Shown piece after piece: positions 52,797-58,011 of a stretch of 58,011 nt of DNA. Numbering within the stretch: position 1 is the first letter of the stretch; every line of letters starts with the position of its first letter. The position numbers and the translations under genes are program-made. Under the pieces are notes generated by a model. The model searched no databases and was not told the DNA's origin. It was given only the letters and a program-made list of their open reading frames with translations. This DNA is from CAZKUN01 sp964555935 (GTDB lineage Bacteria > Armatimonadota > Zipacnadia > Zipacnadales > VGFC01): positions 1 to 58,011 of the forward strand of contig CAZKUN010000021.1 in NCBI GenBank assembly GCA_964555935.1, read 5' to 3'.

Positions 52797-52821
52797 CGCC
52801 GACCCCAGCGTCCCACCGTGG

Positions 52822-52841
52822 CGCAGGCATTCTTGCCTGCG
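52822..52841. repeat. Short intergenic stem-loop element (hairpin B)
   Basis: CGCAGGCA-TTCT-TGCCTGCG: 8-bp stem and 4-nt loop, 25 nt after a stop codon, followed at once by GCCGTC. Hairpin C at 56760 has the same core, loop pattern and trailing GCCGTC. Confidence 0.65.
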
Positions 52842-52871
52842 GCCGTCACGCAAGAGGAGGACTCGGAGAAC

Positions 52872-54656
52872 ATGCCCGTCACCACGGACGCCGCGCCCAT
52901 TCTTCTGCTGACTGCTCCGGGCGAGGGGCACCCGTTCGACGCCTACCTCCGCGAGATCCTGCTGACTGAGGGTTACAACTGCTTCGACGAGGCCAACGCT
53001 CCGGCAGACGCCGCCGAACTCGCTCGCTACTCCCTGGTCATCATCTCCAGCGGCGCGGCCAGTGCGACGAGCCCGGACACGTTGCGCGCCTATATTGACG
53101 CAGGCGGCAAGGCCATCGTGCTGCGTCCGCCGGCTGAGTGGGCTCCCATGTTTGGCCTGGCGCCCGTTGGCGACGCCTACTCGTTGGTGCGCGACGCTTA
53201 CCTCTCCGTGAGCACCGACCACCCCTGGATGCGTGGCTTCGCGGAGCCGGAGCTGCAGTGCCCGGGTGAGGCCGATGTCTACGTCAACGAGTCCGCCGAC
53301 GTCGTCGCGTTTCTGGCCGGGCAGCTCCGACTCCGCAGCGACCGTCCGGCCGTTGCTGCCAAGAAGATCGGTCAAGGCATCGGCGTGGTCTTCACCTACG
53401 ACCTGCCCGACACGATCGTCCAGACCCACCAGGGCCGGCCGGAAAACGCCAGCACGGGCGCCAATCCCGACGCTAACGGTGACGGCAAGTTCTGCCCCGA
53501 TGATGCTCTCTTCGGCATGCGCGATTTCAGCCTCCGACACGTGCCCCAAGCCGACATTCACCAGGACATCCTCGTGCGCGTGATTCGTGGACTCACGGGC
53601 GATGCCATGCCCGTGCCCCGGCTCTGGCACTTCCCGGGAGCCGCGCCCGCGGCATTCCTCGTTGATGGCGATGGCGACTCGATGATCTGGAGCGACCTGG
53701 AGTGGACGATCCGAAACGTCGAGGAGTTTGGCGCGAAGTACACGCTCTTTCTGATGAACGAGCAGATCGAGGCCTTCTCCCGCGAGGGGATTCTCGAACT
53801 TCGAGATCGAGGGCACGAGTTTGGCGTTCACCCGTGGGTCAATTTCAAGCCCACGGTCAGGGAGTGGGAGGCGGAGGTCGGCGCGATCGTCAGCCGGTTT
53901 GCGACGAAGTTCGGCTTCCAACCCACATCCCTGCGCAGCCACTCGTGCATCTTCCCAGGCTGGGTCGACACCCCTCGCATCTACGCAGAACGGGGGCTGC
54001 GGCTCGACACGAGCTTCGCGCCCGGCTACCAGTACGTCTCCGGCTACATGAACGGCAGCGCCCTGCCCGTCAAGTTCGCCGATGGCAGCGGCGGCGTGAT
54101 CGATTGCTACGAGCAGAACACGGTGCAGACCGAGGACGGATCATGCACCCCCAAGTGCCTGCTGCCGCTCTCCACGGAGGCGGAGGCCACGGAGCTGGCG
54201 ATGGAGTTGATGCGCCGTTGCGCGGAAGTCCACCACGGCGTCTATCATCCGTATTTCCACCCCATCAGCCTGGCCGGTCGGACGCCGGTCTCGTGCCAGC
54301 AGTGGTTCCGCGAGGTGCTGCGCGCGGCCCGAGATCGCGGTCTGCCCAGCCTGAACACGCGCGAGTGGATTAGGTTCAACGACGCCCGCCGGGCAGTGAC
54401 CATCCGCAGTGTCTCGTGGAATCCGGGCGAGGCCACGCTCAGCTTCGTCCTCCGCAGCCCGATGGATGTCACGGACCTCACCATATTGCTCCCACCGTGC
54501 ATGGGACTGGTGCCGATCGGCGCCGGCATCGACGGCGACACCACTGAAATCGCCCCCGTGCCCTTCGAGAATCTCGACTGGACGGCGTTAGGCGTTGACC
54601 TCGCGAAGGACGACGAAATCGCCGTTCGAGTGGCTTACGGACGCGCGACCGCCTGA
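52872..54656 (+). CDS. GATase-like domain fused to NodB-type polysaccharide deacetylase-like domain
   Basis: 594 residues from the ATG at 52872. A GTG frame from 52818 would translate through hairpin B, so I reject it. Residues about 8-235 form a glutamine-amidotransferase/ThuA-like Rossmann domain (ILLLTAPGEGHPFDAYL, GKAIVLRPPAEW) that includes a Ca-loop-like DANGDGKFCPDD at 200. Residues about 255-480 are NodB-like: Asp-rich first strand FLVDGDGDS, zinc motif in HEFGVHPWVNF (His320, Asn324), and SLRSHSCIFPG for motif 3. A small beta-sandwich ends the protein. There is no signal peptide. Expected chemistry is metal-dependent hydrolysis of an N-acyl or C-N bond. It lies 12 nt before the transglutaminase-like gene. 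Confidence 0.75.
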   Translation: MPVTTDAAPILLLTAPGEGHPFDAYLREILLTEGYNCFDEANAPADAAELARYSLVIISSGAASATSPDTLRAYIDAGGKAIVLRPPAEWAPMFGLAPVGDAYSLVRDAYLSVSTDHPWMRGFAEPELQCPGEADVYVNESADVVAFLAGQLRLRSDRPAVAAKKIGQGIGVVFTYDLPDTIVQTHQGRPENASTGANPDANGDGKFCPDDALFGMRDFSLRHVPQADIHQDILVRVIRGLTGDAMPVPRLWHFPGAAPAAFLVDGDGDSMIWSDLEWTIRNVEEFGAKYTLFLMNEQIEAFSREGILELRDRGHEFGVHPWVNFKPTVREWEAEVGAIVSRFATKFGFQPTSLRSHSCIFPGWVDTPRIYAERGLRLDTSFAPGYQYVSGYMNGSALPVKFADGSGGVIDCYEQNTVQTEDGSCTPKCLLPLSTEAEATELAMELMRRCAEVHHGVYHPYFHPISLAGRTPVSCQQWFREVLRAARDRGLPSLNTREWIRFNDARRAVTIRSVSWNPGEATLSFVLRSPMDVTDLTILLPPCMGLVPIGAGIDGDTTEIAPVPFENLDWTALGVDLAKDDEIAVRVAYGRATA

Positions 54657-54668
54657 GAGGGGACACCG

Positions 54669-55781
54669 ATGGACGTGCAAGCCAAGATGCGAGTGCCGGG
54701 CGAGTTTTGCGTCGTCCATCATGACGTCAGATCGTTTGCCGGCGACCTGTCCGCCAGCGACCTCGGCGATCCGACGGATGAACGCCATCGCGCGCTCGAC
54801 GGTGAGTTTGGGATCTCCACGGCCGTGGCTGATAGCTCTGCGGAGATCGATGCATTCCTGGCGCTCAAGCGCTGGGTGCGGAGCCGTTGGAATCACGGCT
54901 GGTCGATGGACTTCAGAACGGTTGACGACGGCCTCGACATCCTCCGCGCCGCGGCCGAGGGCGCTCAGTTCTGTTGCGGGCATTACGCGCGCGTCTTCGC
55001 CGACTGCGCGACGGCGCTGGGCTGGCCGGCGCGAGTCATCGGCATCTCAATCGCCGGCTGCGAGTTCCCGCGCAACCATAACGTCGGCAATGTCGGCCAT
55101 GCCGTGGCTGAGATCTGGTCCAACGATCACGAGAAGTGGGTGGTGATGGATCCCGATCTCAACTGCTTCTACGCGCGCGACGGCGTGCCGCTCAGCGCCC
55201 TTGAGATCCGGAACGCGTGGCTCGATGGCGAGGCTGGCGACGTGGATCAGGTCCTCGACGAGCCGGGCTTTGTCCTCCCGACCGGCGACACGATCGAACT
55301 CGCGAAGGAACTCACGCCCGGGCTCAACGACTTCACCGAAGAGACAGTGCGCCTGATCTTCGCCAGGTTCAACCGCCACCGCTCGATGGACTACTATGCC
55401 CGCCTGCGGATCGCGGGCTGGGAGTGGGCCGATCATCGATGCCTGCCGACATTCATCGCCCATTTCCACCCATCTCCGCAAGTCCGATACACGTCCAACC
55501 TCGATGACCTGTACCCGACGCTGAACATGGTCCGGTTCTCGATGGCGCCCGCGTGGGAAGGCGACCGGGCGCGGCTAACGGTTGGTTCTGAGCACTGCAT
55601 GCCGTTCTTCAGCCACTATGAGGCTCGCGTCGACGGCGGCGGGTGGGAACGCTGCGAGAGCGAGTTTGAATGGCCGATGCGCGAGGGCGTCAATCGTCTG
55701 GAGTGTCGTGGCGTCAATGTCGTCGGCCGCGCCGGAATCATCAGCCGAATCGACGTCGCCTACGCGCGACCACGCTGGTAA
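54669..55781 (+). CDS. Transglutaminase-like (papain-fold) cysteine protein
   Basis: 370 residues without a signal peptide. The core transglutaminase-like triad is visible: Cys103 in FCCGHYARVFADCATALGWP (typical Cys-x-x-x-Ala spacing, then GWPARVIG), His144 in NVGHAVAEIW and Asp161 in WVVMDPDLN. The family includes proteases, amidases and N-glycanases as well as cross-linkers. A C-terminal beta-sandwich (about 270-370) ends RIDVAYARPRW. The gene sits between two NodB-like genes with gaps of 12 and 16 nt, so the three are surely one operon. That suggests hydrolysis of an amide bond in a glycan or peptide conjugate (inference). Confidence 0.8.
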   Translation: MDVQAKMRVPGEFCVVHHDVRSFAGDLSASDLGDPTDERHRALDGEFGISTAVADSSAEIDAFLALKRWVRSRWNHGWSMDFRTVDDGLDILRAAAEGAQFCCGHYARVFADCATALGWPARVIGISIAGCEFPRNHNVGNVGHAVAEIWSNDHEKWVVMDPDLNCFYARDGVPLSALEIRNAWLDGEAGDVDQVLDEPGFVLPTGDTIELAKELTPGLNDFTEETVRLIFARFNRHRSMDYYARLRIAGWEWADHRCLPTFIAHFHPSPQVRYTSNLDDLYPTLNMVRFSMAPAWEGDRARLTVGSEHCMPFFSHYEARVDGGGWERCESEFEWPMREGVNRLECRGVNVVGRAGIISRIDVAYARPRW

Positions 55782-55797
55782 ACGGGAGGCTCCCGCG

Positions 55798-56742
55798 ATG
55801 GAGCGACTTGGCCACGAGATCAACCGAGAGAAGCTGTTCTTCTGCTACTTCATGGACTGCCAGACGCCCAAGAAGCCTGGAGGAGGGGCGGACCAGACAT
55901 GGGACATCGCGGAGCGCTCCGTGCGAGGACTGGCCGAACTCTTCGCGGATCGGGGGCTCGAGCGCGCGCTTGGTTTCTGCTCGGAACCCGAGGTCGCCAT
56001 CCGGCAGGCTGACGTGTTTCGCGAGACAGCCGAGGCCGGGTGCTGGCAAGCCTTGCACCTCCAGGTCCGTGGCTACCGGCCCCAAAGTGCGGCCCAGGAC
56101 TACGATTGGGAGCGCACGTTGGCCGACTACGCCTACGATGAGCAGAAAGCCGTCATCGCCATCGCCAAGGCCGAGTGGGAGCAGGCCCTCGGGATGCCCG
56201 CTACGAGCTTCGGCGCGTGCTGCGCCCAGGCCAACGACCACACGTTTCCCATCCTCGATGAGCTGGGATTCGAGCAATGCTACTGCTCCTGCCCCGGCCG
56301 CCGGGATCCCAAGAACGGGCAGGAGTGGTGGGGCGCGTTCCCACACTCGCACCACACCAGCCGCAAGTCGCGCCTCGTCTGCGGCGACCTGTCCGTCTAC
56401 GAGTTCACGCTCACGCGCAGCCTGGAGCCTCAGCCCGGCGTAGAGCCCGGCACGTTTCGCGTGGCGGATTTCCGCGCGGAGTCGGAGATGGGCTTCGACG
56501 AGATTATGGAGATGGCCGGCGCGAGTCTCGACGATCTGCTGCTTCGGGACCACCCGATCCTCTACGTGCATGCCCCGACTCACAACACGTGGGATGTCGC
56601 CGACCGCGCGAGCCCCAGGCGCGCGACGGTCGAGGCGAGTATCGACGCCGCCTACGCCTTGGCGGACCGCCAGGGACTCGAACTCGTGCCTGCCAGCCTC
56701 GAGGACATGCACCAGGAAGCCGACCGGCTCGGCGCATTCTAG
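55798..56742 (+). CDS. Polysaccharide deacetylase (NodB)-like protein, degenerate motifs
   Basis: 314 residues from the ATG at 55798 (GGGAGG 8 nt upstream). A longer frame from 55582 lies wholly over the previous gene. The sequence has a NodB-type seven-stranded pattern: FFCYFMDCQTPKK as strand 1 with Asp-Cys in place of the usual Asp-Asp, MPATSFGACCAQANDHTF resembling motif 3, then ILDELGFEQCYCS, and ILYVHAPTHNTW near the end with a candidate zinc or base His. The canonical H-S/T-x-x-H zinc motif is not evident, so metal use is uncertain. It is Cys-rich for a cytosolic protein. It is third in the GATase-NodB / transglutaminase / NodB set. Confidence 0.6.
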   Translation: MERLGHEINREKLFFCYFMDCQTPKKPGGGADQTWDIAERSVRGLAELFADRGLERALGFCSEPEVAIRQADVFRETAEAGCWQALHLQVRGYRPQSAAQDYDWERTLADYAYDEQKAVIAIAKAEWEQALGMPATSFGACCAQANDHTFPILDELGFEQCYCSCPGRRDPKNGQEWWGAFPHSHHTSRKSRLVCGDLSVYEFTLTRSLEPQPGVEPGTFRVADFRAESEMGFDEIMEMAGASLDDLLLRDHPILYVHAPTHNTWDVADRASPRRATVEASIDAAYALADRQGLELVPASLEDMHQEADRLGAF

Positions 56743-56759
56743 ACGATCAGCCGTCGTAG

Positions 56760-56779
56760 GACAGGCGTCCTCGCCTGTC
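56760..56779. repeat. Short intergenic stem-loop element (hairpin C)
   Basis: GACAGGCG-TCCT-CGCCTGTC: 8-bp stem and 4-nt loop, 17 nt after a stop codon, followed at once by GCCGTC. Same design as hairpin B (CAGGC-[AG]-T-Y-CT-Y-GCCTG), with compensating changes that keep the stem. Confidence 0.65.
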
Positions 56780-56805
56780 GCCGTCGTGTGAAAGGCCTAA
56801 ATCCC

Positions 56806-58011
56806 ATGCCATCAGGCACGCTCTCCCTGGCCATGTTCGCCTTCCTGGGCACCGGCGCGGCCGACGCCCAGCCTCCCGTCGTGACCGCCATCCGTGCCGA
56901 GCGCGCCCCCGTCATCGACGGCAATCTCGATGACCCTTGTTGGCAAGACGCGGTAGCCACCACCGAGTTCCTCGTCAACAACACGACCACGCCGGCCTCG
57001 CCCGGCTCAGAAGCCCGCGTCGCGTTCGACGATCGAGCGCTCTACATCGCGGTCACATGCCACGAGCCGGACGTGGCATCGATCCAGACCCGCGAGCTGG
57101 CGCGCGATGAGGGCGACGTGTTCCGCACCGACTGCATTGAGATCATGCTCGACCCGGCGCGCAGCCAGAACGACTACTTCCACATCGGCGTCAACGCATC
57201 GGGATCGGTGGCGGATCGCGCCGTCACCCAAGGCGGCCATATCGGTGACATGTCGTGGGATGGCGCGATCACCGCCGGGTCGCTCGTCGGCGAGAATGCG
57301 TGGACGTGCGAGGTGGCGATCCCGTACTACTGTCTCGGAATCACTCCCCGCGTCGGCACGACTTGGGGACTCAACATCTGCCGCGAGAAGAAGCAGCCCG
57401 CTCAGAACTCATCCATCGGAGAGAAGGGCGCCTTCAACATCGCCGCGCGGTTCGCCCAGCTTCAAGGGGTGGACGTTGACCTCTCGCCCTACTGCTACGC
57501 CATCGGCCTCCCCGAATCGACAACAACGCTGACCGAAGGCGAGCTGGAACTCTCCCTCGACGTGCCGGTGCGGAACAGCACGGGCGCCGCCGCTGAGGTC
57601 ATCTTGGATGGCTGGCTCGTGAGCCCCACCGGCGCCGTCACCTCCGCCGACGCTCGCATCACGCCGCCCGTCAACCAGGAGGAACGCTTCGCCCTCGGCC
57701 CCGTGCGTCTGAGCGAGCCGGGCGAGTACATTTGCTACGTGCGGATCGCGGATCTGGTCACCAAGAAGCCGCTCGCCTACCGGAAGACATCGCTTCCCAT
57801 CGATTACGTGCCGGTCACCATCTCGCTGCTTGAGCCATGGTACCGAAACGCGATCTTCGCCACGCAAAGCCTCGACCAGGTCGTCCTGGATGTCGATGTC
57901 AGCCTGGACGCCCAAGCCCGCGATGGTTCGGCGCTCAACGTGGCGATCGTGGACGCTGAGTCCGATGAGCTACTGGCCGAGCAGTCCGTCGCCGAGGTTG
58001 CCGAATCAAAC
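56806..58011 (+). CDS. Exported CBM9-like domain protein (partial, runs off right edge)
   Basis: 402 residues are visible. I list the ATG at 56806 (AAAGG 10 nt upstream). An in-frame GTG at 56788 would add VKGLNP and give the signal peptide the positive n-region it otherwise lacks, so it may be the real start. The signal peptide core is LSLAMFAFLGTGAADA. A CBM9-like carbohydrate-binding domain follows (about 22-215, RAPVIDGNLDDPCWQDA, ALYIAVTCHEPDV, DCIEIMLDPA, WGLNICREKKQ), then beta-sandwich segments. The same module opens the DUF6067 protein at 23371. The catalytic part, if any, lies beyond the window. Confidence 0.8.
   Translation, partial: MPSGTLSLAMFAFLGTGAADAQPPVVTAIRAERAPVIDGNLDDPCWQDAVATTEFLVNNTTTPASPGSEARVAFDDRALYIAVTCHEPDVASIQTRELARDEGDVFRTDCIEIMLDPARSQNDYFHIGVNASGSVADRAVTQGGHIGDMSWDGAITAGSLVGENAWTCEVAIPYYCLGITPRVGTTWGLNICREKKQPAQNSSIGEKGAFNIAARFAQLQGVDVDLSPYCYAIGLPESTTTLTEGELELSLDVPVRNSTGAAAEVILDGWLVSPTGAVTSADARITPPVNQEERFALGPVRLSEPGEYICYVRIADLVTKKPLAYRKTSLPIDYVPVTISLLEPWYRNAIFATQSLDQVVLDVDVSLDAQARDGSALNVAIVDAESDELLAEQSVAEVAESN

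Noticed and set aside
52818..52871. GTG start adding 18 residues to the GATase/NodB protein
   Set aside because: The extension translates through stem-loop B, and the ATG at 52872 begins directly before the first strand of the domain.
1..58011. tRNA/rRNA genes, CRISPR arrays, transposases or phage genes
   Set aside because: I saw no cloverleaf-like or rRNA-like sequence, no regularly spaced repeats and no transposase or phage-type protein in any long frame.

Overview
The window is a densely packed, high-GC (roughly 60-65% by eye) bacterial segment with 29 protein-coding genes, no RNA genes, no CRISPR array and no insertion sequence that I can see. The gene set is dominated by exported multidomain carbohydrate-active proteins: heparinase II/III-like lyases, a PcRGLX/YetA-like lyase, parallel beta-helix proteins, LamG and CBM9-like modules, and a DUF6067-type hydrolase. 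It also has a formylglycine-type sulfatase and a dihaem protein resembling the hydrazine-synthase-alpha/TolB family. This mix is typical of Planctomycetota and other PVC or Armatimonadota/Hydrogenedentota-like lineages. The phylum is an inference from gene content, not something the sequence proves.

Layout. (1) 1-4307, minus strand: a phosphorelay cluster with a receiver protein, a four-PAS histidine kinase, an Rcp1-like receiver, and a receiver fused to a histidine-kinase-like module that runs off the left edge. That last protein has Gln in place of the phospho-accepting His. No DNA-binding output domain is present. (2) 4605-9206, plus: an MttB-superfamily methyltransferase and a LamG/TIM-barrel hydrolase-like protein. 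(3) 15773-9181, minus: an aldo/keto reductase, a heparinase II/III-like lyase and an alpha/alpha-toroid protein. (4) 15964-27501, plus: a toroid protein, a dihaem discoidin/TolB-like protein (frameshifted), a double beta-helix protein and a CBM9-LamG-DUF6067 protein. (5) 30006-27508, minus: a DinB protein and a beta-helix lipoprotein-like enzyme. (6) 30167-36985, plus: a UroD-like protein, a toroid protein, a PcRGLX/YetA-like lyase and an M14 carboxypeptidase. (7) 47198-37003, minus: a kelch protein, a GH42-like protein, a beta-sandwich protein, a sulfatase (frameshifted) and a second heparinase-like lyase. (8) 47542-58011, plus: a ThDP enzyme, a zinc dehydrogenase, an iron-type dehydrogenase, a DegT aminotransferase, a GATase/NodB protein, a transglutaminase-like protein, a NodB-like protein and a partial CBM9 protein.

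How the genes may work together (inference). Exported lyases, hydrolases and binding modules would open a sulfated, uronate-rich polysaccharide such as a pectin-like or glycosaminoglycan-like polymer. The products would be handled by the sulfatase, the reductases and dehydrogenases, and the methyltransferase-family proteins. No SusC/D pair, TonB receptor, ABC or MFS transporter and no DNA-binding regulator is visible, so this is not a canonical Bacteroidetes-type PUL. The last block (ThDP enzyme, two dehydrogenases, PLP aminotransferase, then deacetylase and transglutaminase folds) could be a separate small-molecule or sugar-modification pathway.

Non-coding signals. A 95-bp inverted pair of TAGTGTC-A-GACACTA palindromes lies between the divergent genes at 47198 and 47542. 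Two related short stem-loops follow stop codons (52822-52841 and 56760-56779), with a larger hairpin at 51533-51577. A 12-bp terminator-like stem lies at 29456-29487. Two genes carry -1 frameshifts, both in C homopolymers, which suggests sequencing or assembly error more than genuine decay.
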